NCBI GenBank assembly: GCA_022605955.1
Contig: JAKCOZ010000011.1
Span: forward strand, 7,569,990-7,633,989
Source of the DNA: Rallus limicola
Lineage: Eukaryota; Chordata; Aves; Gruiformes; Rallidae
Length of the DNA: 64,000 nt
Direction: 5' to 3'
Positions 19,821 to 34,100 of the stretch are shown one piece after another; the first letter of the stretch is position 1; each line of letters opens with the position of its first letter. Below the pieces are notes generated by a model. That model made no database searches and had not been told where the DNA came from. It saw nothing but the letters and a program-made list of their open reading frames with translations. The position numbers were made by a program, and so were the translations under genes.

Positions 19821-21820
19821 AACCACAGTCACTGGTGATTAGCCTGACTCAGTAGACTAGGAAACAGAGAAATGTCCCCTTCCCATCTTCCTAGCCCTGA
19901 GAGTCAAACATGGAAATGGATTTCCTAGATGGTACCCTATTTCCTTGGCCATGAGCAAACAACATAGCATGGGCTCCCTCTTGTGATGGAAATAAGCAAG
20001 AAGAGCTCCAGCCATGAATTACATTATCCAGAGTTTAGTGAATTTGGGCACAGCCATTCAACCCACACCTTCTCCAGGGCTTGTACAGCATTCTGATCTT
20101 GTTTGGTAGCCTTTCACACATTGGTGGAGCACATTAGAATGCATCCTTCTCCAGTATGTCCCCAAAGCCACCAACAGGTTTCCAGAGAAGGCAGCTTTGA
20201 TACAAATACTGCGTATGGTATACATCAGCAAATAGGGTATTTTGGACCCAAATGGAGCCCCTGTGGCTCCTCAATACTGAATTTGCTGTGGCAAGAGCAA
20301 AAAAAAACAGATGGTCTTATTCATCATGCAGTCTGATTTCTGCAGTAGACCCTTGAAAACTCAGGCAGAAACACTGGATCTTTCAGTCACCGGAGGGAAT
20401 TGTCAAACCCCAGATCCAGACCCTATCATTCACCTTGCTCACTCCCTGTGCTACAGCCCATTAACACCTCTCCTCTCCAGACCAGAGCACATTCAGCTCC
20501 AGAGCAGCAATGAGCTACACAGCCAGCTCCACCACTTCCCTTGGTTGCACCATGGGCTGCTAAACACCTCACCTAAAAGATTATGCAATTCAAAAACCAA
20601 AAATAACTTACTTCCCCGCCTTGTAGGGTTTTACGGTTGGCTGATACAGAGCGAAGCCTTGGGACTGAGGGAGAGAGTGCAGATTAAACTGAATTTAGGC
20701 AACAATTTTTCTGTTCCTCTGCAGAAGAGCCACACAGGGAGGGGCTGTATTTTCTCACCTTTGTCTGGCTTGTGCTGTCATTCCAAGGGAGGAGAGAGGA
20801 CATATCGATGCCTCAGCAGACCTCAGGAAGCAAGTTCTTGGCTTTTTTTCATTTAAATCACAGTTCATACAAGCCTGAAGTGAATGAGCTGCTACCTGAG
20901 GGGTCACAGCCTCCATACAGCCATGTGTTTTCAGCTGCTCAGCCAGATGTATTCTTGCTCCTAAAATATGTGTTCTCAGGGTGAGAAAAGGGACTTTTAA
21001 AAAATGATTGCAAGATGTGAGCCTCCAGTTCAGCAGTATCTACAGAAGTGTCATCTTAGCAGCTCTCAAAAGTTAAAGGAGACATTGGAACGCTCCAAGG
21101 AAATCCTTGATGGGGACACTCAGTAGACAATGCTTCCTCTTTCAGAACTGAACTGAATCCTCAGTGGAGAGTGGAAGAGATGACAAGAATTTTTTTCTCC
21201 AACAAAATCTCCCACAATTTCCCTTTTTTTTCTTTTTTTTCCCCTGCCCCTTTTGGGCTGAAAACACAATGCTCTAAATTTCATAATAGAATAGAAATTA
21301 CCCAAGTCTTTTCACTCAGAACAGCTTTGAAGCTAATACTCTCTGATACATTTCATATCGGTAACACAGAAGCATTTCATATTGAGCTTTTTTTCCTTCT
21401 ACTTCTCACTTCATTGGCACCCAACCAATGAAAAATCACACAGTAGCACACGGGAAACTCTAGTAGGAAAATGGAAGCACACCCCCCAAATCAAACACAG
21501 CAGTAATGATTCTAAATAAAGGTAATATTTAAAAAAAAACCCACAACTGAATTTCAGGATACTCTTCCAACCACAATTGCACCATTCCTTAATACTGGTA
21601 ATCCTTCAGACAGCTTCAGGAGGATTTAATAGGAAATTCCCTTCCTGAAGAACATGCATTTATATGACATGTAAGGCAGTTGCATGTAATCAATATCCAT
21701 GCTGACTCTGCAGAGAAGTATGGACACAGGAGACTACTTGGAGCATGAACCCAAACTCCCAGCAGAGTCATGGAGCCGCATCTCTTGTTCCTTCTCATGG
21801 CAGAGGGTTTGCACTGAATA
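19821..21820. other. Intergenic, no gene recognised
   Basis: The longest frame (20311-20856, plus) has no recognisable domain or splice signals. Nothing else is seen. Confidence 0.5.
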
Positions 21821-21870
21821 GCCACTAAATGTCCCTTCCAACCCAAACTATTCTATGATTCTGTGACTCT
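21821..21870 (+). mobile_element. CR1 LINE short 3' remnant
   Basis: The sequence gtcccttccaacccaaactattctatgattctgtgactct is a well preserved CR1 terminus with only its last 50 bases left. Confidence 0.8.
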
Positions 21871-24800
21871 ATTAATTCAGATGCCCTTAAATAAGCTAAA
21901 TGCACCAGGACTTCTAAGATGAACATTCAGTTGCTTCAGCAAAGGAGGATATCCCAAGTGCAGAGGACCCAGCTTGCATTTTGTTTGGGACCACTAAAGC
22001 CCTTCAGTTTCATCCATGCCCAAGCCTAGCAGCATTCCTCTTCCAGACCAGCAGCCCTCCTACACGATGTCATGAGAAATAGCTGCTGTTTTACAGGCCT
22101 ACTCATGTCATGACCCTTCCTGTACACATTTGTGGTCTTTGCTAAAAATATCATGGTCCCTTTACCACTCAGGAGCTCTTCCAGAGGAAGGAGCACCATG
22201 CACCAGCCTCTATGCTGTAGCAGGAAGTGCTGGCCGAGCCAAGAGAGCAGCACAGGACATTCTTTAATGGTCAGCAGCTCAGGGATGGATGAAGGAGAAA
22301 GGCAGTTCTCCTCCTTCATTCTTCTTCCCTTCCTTCACCCTACTGCATTGCTGTAATCCACTTCTCCTCATCCTTTCTGTAACCATGATGCCAAGTCCTG
22401 CTTCCCCTACCAGTGTTTAAAAGGAGATTCCCCTCTTCAAAGAGCACCAGGAGGATATGGAGTGACAACTACAGCTCCTGCCATGGGGACAGCTCTGCAA
22501 TTCCCTTGCACATTTACAAACCCATGGTTACTTGAAAACTTTCAGACAAACAGCTGTGAAGGGACAGGGCTGTTGTCTCTTCTCTCCTCTGTCAGACATT
22601 TTTTTTCCTCAGGCCTGGGGATCTCTTCAGGGCCTATAAGACCTAGTGTAGGTGATGAGGTTTCCAGGAGAGGGTCTGGAAGGGGTGGGAGCTGTGAAGG
22701 AGGCTTCAAAAGTCTACAAGTTAGATGTAGAGCCAAACGAGTTAGGCATAAAGAATCCTGAGCCTCTCTGGAGGGTGCCTGACCACCAGCCTGTGCTAGT
22801 GGGAAGAAGGAACATCATCTACCTGGCACAGACTTAGTGTCATGCCAGGGAGAGGGGCTATAAGTGTCACACCCCTCTCCAACCTCTCACCACGGCCTCC
22901 CACCAGAGTGGACACAGCTCTGATGTCTGCTTTCTTCACTGAGGCTGCACCTGGCATGGCCTCCCCTTTGAAAGCTGTTCCCAGAGACAGAAAATTAATT
23001 AATGGAGAGTGAAAGCATTCCCTGAACTGGAAAACCCGACTAGAATAGTCAAAGCTGACTCCTTTGTTGGGCTTGGAGTTGGAGGTGATGAGCCATGGGT
23101 ATAACATGTTTAAGCACTAATGCAAACACCAATGGTCTTGAATATATATAATGTCCTTTGAGAGGGCAGCTGGGATTTTCTCAGGCTTCCTTAGTGGGTG
23201 CTGGTGTTTGGACAGTTACAGGACTGCTATCACCCAGAGTGGACACGGTGCCCACACCTCTGCAAAAACGTGAGCCATCAAAGATGATGCGAGTAGGAGG
23301 TGGCTGCTTGTTATTCCCCCTGGAGAAGGAAGGGCATCCAGGTTATCATGGGCCCGGTTGTGTTAAAGAACAGATTAGCTCCTTACAGGAGCAGAGGGAA
23401 TTAGAAAAACTTCTGGGGAAAGAAAGCAATAAATGTCAGTGAAGCAGACTGAGTCAGAGGCCTTTTAAAGAGTGACTCAGCCAGGGTCTAGCAATTCTGG
23501 GTAGGACTCCAAGCTATAAAGAGCTCCTAAGCAGAGGTGCTGAGTGATTGCTTTATTGTTTCTTACAAACCTTGCTGTGAAATCCCTGTAAATATGTTTA
23601 TGAGCTTGTTGGGGCGGCTTCCCCACTGCTGACTGTACTGTAAATAAACATGCGTGCCTTTGATTCGCGGAAGTTCGTCTTCTGGACTCCATTAGGGTCT
23701 CTGGCTCTGCTTCTAGTTCAGACGTGAGGCCCCTCCTGCCCCAGCTCACAAGGAGCACAACATTTCTTCTCTCCAGCAAACAACTAGAAAAATCAGTTCA
23801 CATGTTTAGGATTACACATCCCCATATGGCAGCCTCACTTGCCTCCCCCTCCCCTCTACTTCCCCCCATGAAGAGCTCTGCAAACCTCATCAGGTCTGAA
23901 AAAGCAGCCTGTGGAAAGGCCACCAGGTCTGGAGACAGCTTGCACTGTCGTCTTTCGTCCCACGTGGCAAGGACATTCAGACATGATCCTCTGAGCTCGG
24001 GTGGGCAATGTAAGATTTGGGGGATAGATGCTGCCTGCATCCAAGGCAGATGTTTGCAAGCATGTGGTGCATCTACATTTGGGGGCAACCTCAAGAAACT
24101 ATGTATTTTGGCTTCCTCCCTGCTGTTTGCTTGGAGCAACCCATGTCAGAGCAGTGTGACTGAGGCCAGCCGATGGGGACAACTGTCACTCCATGCTGTG
24201 TGCCCTACCCTCCCTCACAGCCCAGCCACCTCTGCACCTTTGCAGCCTTGTGTTCAAAGCAATCTGCATTTGCTGCTGTTTCACCCTAAAAGCCAGAATT
24301 TAGTGATGCCAGGGATGTTCAGGCAGTACCAGATGAGTGGCCGGGACATCTGTGTAAAGGAAGGTCAACACAGGGAGGGACAAATTCCCTGCAGCCATCC
24401 CAGTGTAAACTGTCTAGCTCCCAGAGGAGTGGCCAAATCCCAACATAAATGGAAAGATGGATAATTTTTATACATACTTGTGAGTCCCCTGACATCCCAG
24501 TGTGTCCATGTAAAGCAATGGTTACTGAACGCTGGACCTTCGTGAAACTTCCACTGAGGCATCCTCCAGTCTCTAACCAAACCAGCCCCCAGCCACCCAC
24601 CCACTCTTTCAGATGGTGTGGCACTGAACCTGGATTCCTAACCACAATATTAAAATAAACCCCAAACAACAAAAACCTTCAGCTGAAGAAAACATCTCAG
24701 AAATGCAGCAGCAGCAAAGGGAGATCTTATCTGTTTCTCTGCTTCCACCCACTCTCCTATTACAGAGTTAAAATATGGGGTTGGTCCAGGAAACAATACT

Positions 24801-27800
24801 CACCAAAATGAAAGAACCAGTCAGTATAACCCAAATGAGAGACACACCAAACATCACAAAGAACCCTGAAAGCAAGGAAGCATCTTGTGCACTCAGCAAG
24901 AAAAAAGCTCCCATTTTGTGCAGTGCCTTGAAGCCCAACTATGATCTGAAGTGTTTGAAGGGTAATTTAATAAATTGTCGCCCGCATAAACAGGAGACCA
25001 GGGGGATATTTCTTAGCTGGCTTTTGAAATGAAGCACAATCTGGGCTGCAGGACATCAACTTCAGAGGACAAAATGCTGAAGCGGAAGTTTCTCACAGGG
25101 AAAAAAAGGCCGTGCTTGTAAGCAAAGACTTGAGTATCAGAAGAGGTTGCAGCCAGGTAGGTGTGAAAAGTTTAAGCTGATATATACCTGCATATCAGCA
25201 CATGTGGGTCTGAGCATCTGTGGCAACAAATCTGTGTGCACAGAGAAGTGGGTCTTAACCAACTGGGCCAGGACTCTTGTAGGGCAGCTCAGGTCAGGCT
25301 GCATTTCAGCACATTATTTTCTGTAACACCTAGGCACTGAATTTCCACACATTTCCGCACAGGGGGAATCAGGTATTGTTTTTTAAGTGGGAATGTGTCC
25401 CTCCAGGTTTCTGAGTCCTCCTCATCATTTGGATCCTTTGTATTCATCTTACAGGTCTCTCTATTCCCTACTTGTAGGACCAGAATCCTAGTTCCCCAGG
25501 CCTCTTGCCTGCATTGGCTATGTGGGAGATAGGGTAGAGATTGTCTCCCACTACAGGGTCCTACTCAGACCGCACAGTAGTAGGATAAGCAAAGGATCTG
25601 GAGTATTGTACCAGACACCCTCAATGACTAACAGATCCTTTCTTTGCCCAGGCAGGGAGAAAACTAATCAGGATACCAATCTAGCATGAATGGGAGCTGG
25701 ATCTCATTTGGACCACCTACATATTGCAAGGATAAGGATACTGTCTGCAATTATTTTTGGAAAAAAACGTCAGAAGCTTTCTAGCAACAGATCTCCCAAT
25801 TTCTGCCTCTGCAAATGTCTATTTTCCATTTTTTTTCCTTTTCTTTTTTTTTTTTTAATCTCCATTTTTTGTTTGTGGTTTTCAACTAAACATCAAGCAC
25901 AATCAAGTAAGATGAGTGATGAAGAAGAGAGGTCTGGTGCTTGCTGGTTTAGTTTAATGGTTTGACCGTGGGGTCTCAGACTCATCTCTACAACTCTAAA
26001 GTCCCATCCCCAGCTGTTTGTGAAGACCTCCAGGGACGAACAGAGCAGGAGGGGAACTCCCAAGGAAAAGTGAAAGCTGACAGGGCACTTCTGAGATGTG
26101 TTTGCAGGGACATACTGTGAAAGCAGAGGGATTTGTGAGCCTGGCAATTGCGGTGCCAATGAACATTTTTCCAAAGCAAGCATCTGGAATACTTCTGTAT
26201 ATATTCACATCTTACATACCTGGCTCAGCCTGCCTCCAAACACTTCCATTTTTTGGAGGAACTCAAATCCTACTCTGAACTCTGGTGCAGTCCCATCCTA
26301 AATTTTAACTTCAAGTTATCTGGACTGTGCAACTTCAGAGAAAGGGAAAGATGATTTCCCTCTTCTGGTATATGGTTGTCAGCTGATCCCAGAAAAAATT
26401 CAGATGTATTGCTCCTATCTGATGGCTCATAGGAAAGGAATTGGCTCCATAGCAGGAGGAATTGGCTCCAAGCAATTGGTTTCTAAAGATGACAAGATGC
26501 AGTTGCCTGAGCAATGTGACTGATAGACACAGACAGAAATACTTTCCTCACTGTTCTGCAGGTCAATTGCTGCACCTCAGACCTTAAACAAACATATGGT
26601 GGGTGACCTTTGGATGCTGATCTGCAGCCTCACCTTTCATTTCTCCCCACTGTTTGAGTTTTCCTTTCTCTATTCTCATCCAAACCATTGTAAATATTCC
26701 TTTCTTCATTTTCTCTCTCTCTCCCCAGGCTCAGGCAAGGGCCTCAAGACTCAAGACAGGATCATTCAGCGTAACTCTACACCCTGCATTATGCAGATAG
26801 TTAAGTGAATGATCTAGTGGTCCCTTCTGGCTTGAAAATATCTTCAGGTTAAATCCATAACGGTAACGCTAATGTAAACATTATGCAGATGCTTATTTCA
26901 GGACGTGCATGTTTGCAATTCACTTTGTTTGGTGTCTAGGAATAATTCCATTTCCAAACCAGAACTGACAATGATGTTTGCTAATTTATTTGCAATCAAT
27001 TCTATTTTAAAACAAACTTAGACATTCTAAGGTTTTTTAGTAAGTTTTACTTATTTTACCTTTTTTTTTTAATTTTAATATGTATTACTTATTCATACAG
27101 GCCCCACAAATAGGAGATCTGGACAAGGACATTGCATTACTTAGCTTGTCTGAACATTAGTTTTTAAGAAAGTTGGTTAAAGCATGTTAGCTACTGAGGA
27201 AATTTTCAGTCCTTCTCCCCCAGTGTACAGGACCTGAGTGCCAAGAGAAAGCAGAGCAGTACTTCTAACCAATATGAAATTTACCTAGAAAAAAATTAAA
27301 GAGTCAGGTAGCTCTTCCAACTATGCAAGACATTTTGTCACAATATTAAGCTCTCGCAAATGTTATCTGTTCCAGAAGACAGTAATCCAGAATCAGATCT
27401 AAAATAGCCTTGGTTTGCATGGCTGTTCTCAACTCAACAGGATTATACGCCTTGCAGGATTTCCTCTGATTGTATAAATGAATCTTAAAGTAGGTTATGA
27501 ATTTATGTGGTTCACAGCTCCTTTAAGCGGAGGTGATCCGTCCCCCTCCTGCCAACAGCATCTCCAAAAGATCTGGTGCCAGGCTCTCCTCATAACAGGG
27601 CACAAAATCAACGCCCAAAAAGAGGGAGCATGGAAGGACAGAGAGGGATAAATGTCCATTTAATCCAAACACTGCTTTATCCCTCAATCCAGATGCTTAA
27701 AAGATTTAACAAGGGGAGAGCTGCCATGTAGCATGCACATATGTGCTAGAGAATGGTTAATGTACCCTAAAGTTTGATAATCTCAACAAAAATGGATTTG

Positions 27801-30800
27801 AGAAATTGATTTGGATTAACTTGATCTGCTTTTTAGTGAAAAGATTTTGAATCCTAAACAAGCAGCTTAGCCACGATTAACTCATTTAAACACTTTCACA
27901 GTTAAATGTATTCCCAGTGCCCCAAGCTGAAGGAGCTTTACCCCATAGGGATAAAGCTGAACCTCATCTGGGGATTCTCCTGCCCTTCTCCTCCATGTCT
28001 GCTCACTCTGCAGACAGCTCCTCATTGTATCATTTCTTTCCTTCCTTTTACTGTAAGGGACTGGAGAAATCAAGATGTGGGAGCTCCTCCCCATCCATTC
28101 CCATCTGGTTGTGATTTCCTCCCACTATTGTCTGGTGGTACAAAAGATGATCCGAGTCACACTCAATTTGCCAGGTCACTGAAGAAGCCCATGGAGGGAA
28201 ACTCATCCATGAGGCTGCTGCCTGGGACTGACATGCAAAGCCCTTCAAGGGGAAGGAGGGCCTGGATCCACCTCTCTGCTTAGACGCTGCCCAGTAACAA
28301 GAATTAGTCCTTGAATTGCATATGAACACCCAGAGCAGTTCTGCTTCTTTCTCCTTGCCTCTGGACCTGTCAGGACTCATTGTCCATGTCTCTACCAGTA
28401 AACAAAAAGAAACAGGGATGTTGGCCCAAAAAGTGTCATGCAACATCCCACACTGTCACATTACTGGTATCCCCCTTGGCGCTGGTCAGACCCAGGCCAG
28501 TTTGCAGCACATGAGCATGACTCACAGGTTAGCACAGGGGGCAGGAGGCAATTTGGATGCAGCCATCCTCATTTGGGGATTAGAGGGATTAATATAAGCA
28601 TAAATTGCACAAATTGGCCTCAGAGCCAAAGGCGGCTCCTCACCCTTTTCCTTCACTAGTATAGAGGGATGCCAACAACAAACTAAACATATAAGAGAGT
28701 TCAGGTATTCCTTGATGTGATGGAGATGCTGAGGAGGGGACAGTGGTGTTGGTGAGGGGCAGGCAGTGCTGATGGGAATCTGGGCAAAGGTGGTTCACCT
28801 CCCTTTTTGCCACAAAGAAAGGATCTGCCTGCCAAAACCTCATTTTACACCATAGGGTGCAGTGCTTACCTGTTGTTTTGGGATAAGGAACAAGGCTGTT
28901 TTCTCACAGATAACCCAGAAAAGGATAACACCGAGATCTGAAAAGTCCTCCAAAGGTGAAATATTTTCTGTCCATTAGATAAAATGAGCTATGAATTTCT
29001 AGTGCCAAAGCTCATCAGAAGCAGTAAGTTTTCCCATAACTTTCCTTTTTCTTTTTCTTTTTTCTTCTTTTTTTTTTTTTGTTGTTCATAAAAGACTATG
29101 ATTTTTTTAATCTCCACAGGAATGTTCTGGGGATTTGTTTTGTCTTGTTTTCTTTCTTTCTCCCAAAGGAGAGGGAAGATCTGTTTTCAGGACTAAAAGC
29201 ACCTGGAAATAAAATGCATGATTTATACTAGACCTTAAAAAATTTATGCTTTGGCTCTTTGCATTTCTTGAGGCTTACTGGTGAAAACTGGCATTTTGTG
29301 TCCAGACGCAGACTATTACTAGGCAGATGTCTAACCTGAAACTGCTTCTCAGTGCAGACACACAAGCTGTGCTTTCTTATCCAGACACTTTTGCTTTAAT
29401 CCTTTTTTTGGTTTTACTGCATTTTTTTACAGCTTTCCTTCTTCTTTTTTTTTTTTATTAAAAAATATTTTTTTTAAAAATCAAACATGTAAAAGATGAA
29501 CCAAAACAAAGTCTTGCGAAGAGAGCATCACCTGACCCTCTCCAGCAGCATTAAGCTGCCTTTAGTACTAAATGGCCAAGTCCTGCTCCAAAAGCTCAGG
29601 CAAGACAAGGTATAGAGAAAACCAAATCCAATTAGAAAAGTACCTTCATTTCCTCAAAATTAACCATGTCACTTATATAGAAACTCCATGTTGCTACACC
29701 AGCCTAATGACTCAGTGCAGTAACTGTAGCTAAAATACTAGTGTAAATAGAGCATTTGTCAAAGGCATTGGATTCACTGTTGTCTAGGATAGCAGGCAAC
29801 AAAATGTGATGTAAAGGGGATCTAGAGCTGCAGAGACAAGTAGGTTCCTACCCTGAATATTAAATTCTGCTCTAGGACCCACCAGGTTTATCTTTGAACC
29901 TCCTCCACCCAGAGCCTCAAATTTCTTTCACTGGCCCTGAGCAAAGCTGTTGAGACGTTACATTGCCTTCCAGTGTTTGGACCAGGGGCAAAACAGACCT
30001 TGAAGGCTCTGAAGCACATAGGTATAAGAAACATATTACCCTGCTTAATCATGGTGCTACCATGAAGTCCATGGGAAACACATTGCTCCAGATCCCCCAG
30101 ACCAAAGCGGGCAAAGGACTGGGTTAAAAGGGTGGGAACATTCATGACTGTCCTCTGATCCATGTTCTTGTGTCAGTTACATTGTGCCACTGTTCCTGCT
30201 ATTCTGAATGCTCAGTTTATGAACACAGATGCTTAAGAAGAGAAGAATATTACTCCACTAATTTAGAATATGAACCTGGAATTATTAAAGACCGTGGATA
30301 TTTGGGCAGATGACCTTACATGGAGAAGACCTAGAGACACTTGCCTTCAAGCACCCTACAGTACCCAGGATCTCCCTTCTGTGTGAGAGACTCACAACCA
30401 AGCCAAGTGAGAACTAGAAAAGTGTTCCTGTATTGAGGGTAAATACTGCAGCTACTAATGTCTTCTGGGATGGACTTGAGGCAAAGCTGCACATGTTCTT
30501 TCACAGGGCCTGGCTGAAAATAGCCTTATGGCTCCAGACTTCAGGATGTAGTTGGGGCAGCATCAAAGTTTAGGTAACTTGCCTCCTCTACCTCTCTGTG
30601 ACACTGTGGCAACTGAGCAGAGGATCTTGACATTGCCCAGAAAAGCCCTCAGAGATCAATTGGTTTGTTCTGCCTCAGATACCTGTTTCATGATGATCTG
30701 AATCACCCTCCAGAGGTTCTGCCTTCTTTATGTTTATGGAGCCAGAAAACACTAACTCACACTTAAATGTTTTATTCTTGGCCAAACTTAGAGCAACAGG

Positions 30801-30982
30801 TCCCACCCTTAAATGTCTAATAATGAGACATTTCCTTCACAACCTCCTGCTGAGTTTCAGTTGCCCTTGCTTATTGTTCTCACATATAACTGACCACCTT
30901 CGTCCTGACACCTCCAAGATGTCTGGATCCTCTACTTCTGCCTCAAACCCAACAACAGCTTTCACCATGAATTTCCTTATTT
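21871..30982. other. Intergenic, about 9 kb, no gene recognised
   Basis: No repeat family or coding exon was recognised. The 246-codon plus frame at 23724-24464 overlaps equally long minus frames and lacks domain features. Long pyrimidine or T-rich runs occur at about 25825-25860, 29040-29083 and 29400-29475. 26870-27060 is a compact AT-rich block. Confidence 0.45.
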
Positions 30983-31172
30983 TCATAGAATCATAGGATC
31001 CCAGAATAGTTTGGGTTGGAAGGGACCTTAGAGATCACCTTGTTCCAACCCCCCTGCCATTGTTAGGGACACCTCTCACTAGCCCAGGTTACTCAACACC
31101 CCATCCAACCTGGCCTTAAACACTGCCAGGGATGGGGCAGCCACAGCTGAAGCACCCTGTTCCAAGTGTCAG
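30983..31172 (-). mobile_element. CR1 LINE 3' fragment
   Basis: It begins catagaatcataggatcccagaatagtttgggttggaaggg and runs through ccctgccattgttagggacacctctcactagcccaggtt. It is the clear reverse complement of a CR1 3' end. Confidence 0.92.
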
Positions 31173-34100
31173 CAGAACCTAACTCAGTTTATTTGCTGAG
31201 TTTACTTACCACATTTGGGCCTATTATAAAAATCCAGCCCATGGCACCAGATAATTTTGCCTAGTACCTGCATCCCCATCAACAACATGGGTGGTTTGTT
31301 TGCAAAGCATCTCAGATGTCCACATCTCTTAAGCCACCTCACACAGTGGTCTCATGACAGCGTTTTGTGCCTAGCAGTGCTTTGTGATTGCTCTGATGTG
31401 GTTGCCACACACATGGACAGCAGGGTGCAACAGAGGAAGGACAACAGCAGTTAGTTTCTTTTGACTCCAAGATCTTGCTAAGTGGTACCACAGTCTGCCC
31501 CACACCAAACATGAGGCAGGCAAACAGCCAGTCCTCAGAAAATATGAATATTGTTTTGAACATGGAGTCCTAGAGCTGGTAAGAGGCAATGCTGCAGATG
31601 GATAGAGACCTAGACTTCTATTGAGGGCTATGAATTTACCTAGGTTATATGTTAGCTAAAAGTTAGGGATTGTGATGCCTAGAACACATTACAAGCACAT
31701 CTTCCAGACTCTTCACAGGACGGGAGTGGGAAAAACAAAGAAAACTTTCCAACACACTGCCCCAAGCCAAAGCTTAATCCAGACATACTCTGACTGAGTA
31801 GTTATAGAGAGAGGGTAACTCGTGGTAAATCATTTTCCCTCTACCAGCTCAATTTCAAGGTTACTATTCAGAGCACCTCTTCCAGCCTAAACAAAAGCAC
31901 TGATCTCTTCAGTAGTGCTCATGATTCCTTAGTTCTGTTTTTATGCTTCTGCTTTGAAAAGATTACATTATTTTTTGCCCCAAAGTTCAAGAAGAGCATT
32001 ATAAATTGCTTGCTGCACACAAGGAAACGAGCACTAAGCTGTGTACATGGCTTTGCCTTTGGAAAAGCTGGAACAGAGTTTATGAGAAAACTCTCAGGAA
32101 ACCAGCCTGCTTAACGATGGCTATGACATGTTTTTCTGGTAGTGATTAACACCGGAGAGCTGACATTGCTTAGCTCAAATGGGGTTTTCAGCGCAGACCT
32201 GGGAAGGATCCAAAGCTTCTTTTTTGTTAATTTGTCAGAGTGGATTAATTTTTCAGCAGCCCATTACTGGAATGCAGCCTGCCCAGCTTCAACTTCATTG
32301 TGAGAAGTCGGTGATACTGAGCTGACAGCAGTCATGGGCAGACAGAGCCCAGATGTGGTACAGAGCTGCAGGAACGTACCGATGACATCTGGAGTTCAGC
32401 TTGCCGCTCATGAGTAAGGCTTGTTGTTCCTGAGTAAGAGGGCATGTTTCAGCCAGAGCATATCTGTTTCCACAACCAAGCAATCAGTTTCCAAATGAAT
32501 CAGTCCCAGAATCACAGCTGCCGGAATGATATCTACTCACCTTGCAGCTCTGATGGGACACCAGGAAAGAGAATATACAACATAACTCTTATTTAAGCAC
32601 TGGATATCAACCCAGAAATATTCATCTAAACAGACTCCTGTTTAGCACTGGGTGTCTCATTCAACAACAGTGAGAAGATCTGATCCAGATTAAGGACCAG
32701 GAACAACAGATGACCAAGAAGAATGGTCTGAATCCACATTTTGCATCACTGAGATAGCAAAGGGCAAATGTGTCAAAATAAATGGTTAACTCCAGTTACC
32801 CAAAGTTTGCTGTAGCCAGACATCACTGTCCCCCAGTTTGTAGGCACTGGTGGGCTGCCAGTCATGTCCCTGCTTCCTTCCTCCCGTTTGCAAAGCCACG
32901 AGTGAGTCCAACAGACCCAGACATGTTGATGTTCTGTACATAAGGTAGCTGAGAAAATGACATCTGTTTTGGACATAGGGGTGGGTTTCTCTTTAGCAAA
33001 TCCAGAACATTATACTTCTCAGCCCTGCAGATTCAGTGAGTGCAATGGAGTTTTAGCTGATTTCATCGATGCATTTATTGGCTACCCTCTCTCTTGTACA
33101 ACCTAAATCAGTATAACTCTACTGAAGCCAGTGCTATTGAATCTTAAAATAGACCAGCATAGAAGCTTCTCAGTTGCTCATTTGGTTTTAATTAATGAAT
33201 CAACTGCAAGGACTTTCTTCACCTCTTATGTACACACTCACAAAACAGACAAAACATCAACAACTAAAAATAATGTGATGTTAAAAAGCAGCACGAAGTG
33301 AAAATCAGACCCTTTGCCATCTGTTTTCTTGTTCTTTATTCAAAAGAAAGATCTACTGCATATACATCTGCCTTACCTGGATGAAGAAGCATTCACATAC
33401 ATCAGCATGCATGTTGGGAGGGCTAAGCCTGAAATTCATTAGCAAATGACAATTAAATGAACAAGGACAAAAGAAATGTCCAACATGGGGGCAGATGGCT
33501 AGAACAGTAGTCAAGTCCTGATGTGGATATATTTTTTTTTGGTAGAAATGCAGGGTCACATTCTTGAAAAGCTGCAGCTTTATGTGGCCAAAACCTGCCC
33601 CTTACAAACCTCAACAGTCTTTGTGAGAAGAGCTTTGTTGTCCAGTGGTGCCACAAAGGACACTGAAGCACACTGTCCTGCTCCACCACAACTGCCCTTC
33701 CCAAAATAACTGTGGCACTTGAATTTTGGTGCTAAGCTCTTGTCAATCTTTGCAGCTTACTAATGCTGACTACAAAATATTGAAGTATAGTTTATATAAC
33801 AATGCAATAATTCTATAAGATTCTTTAGGGTGGAGTAAAAATGAAGTAAAATTAATATATTATTGATCACCTGATCATTAGAACAAAGGTCTGAGTGTGT
33901 TCATCTGTGTGTGCTTGCATATACATAAGCTGACATACGCATCCATCCTAATGTGCTTCCAGGTTTCTGGCTGAGGTTTTCCTTTCTGCATGGGCTAACA
34001 AAGTGCCATCTGGTTCAGAAAACAAGGTCTTGAACAAGTTTCTTAGTCTGATGTGTGAAAGACTTGAGCAGTGATAGCAAGAGCTGAGTTGTCTTCTTCA

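Noticed and set aside
20311..20856. 181-codon plus-strand open frame
   Set aside because: Composition is unstructured, it begins in ordinary intergenic DNA, and it has no family resemblance.
23724..24464. 246-codon plus-strand open frame
   Set aside because: It overlaps open minus-strand frames of similar quality and has no recognisable motif.
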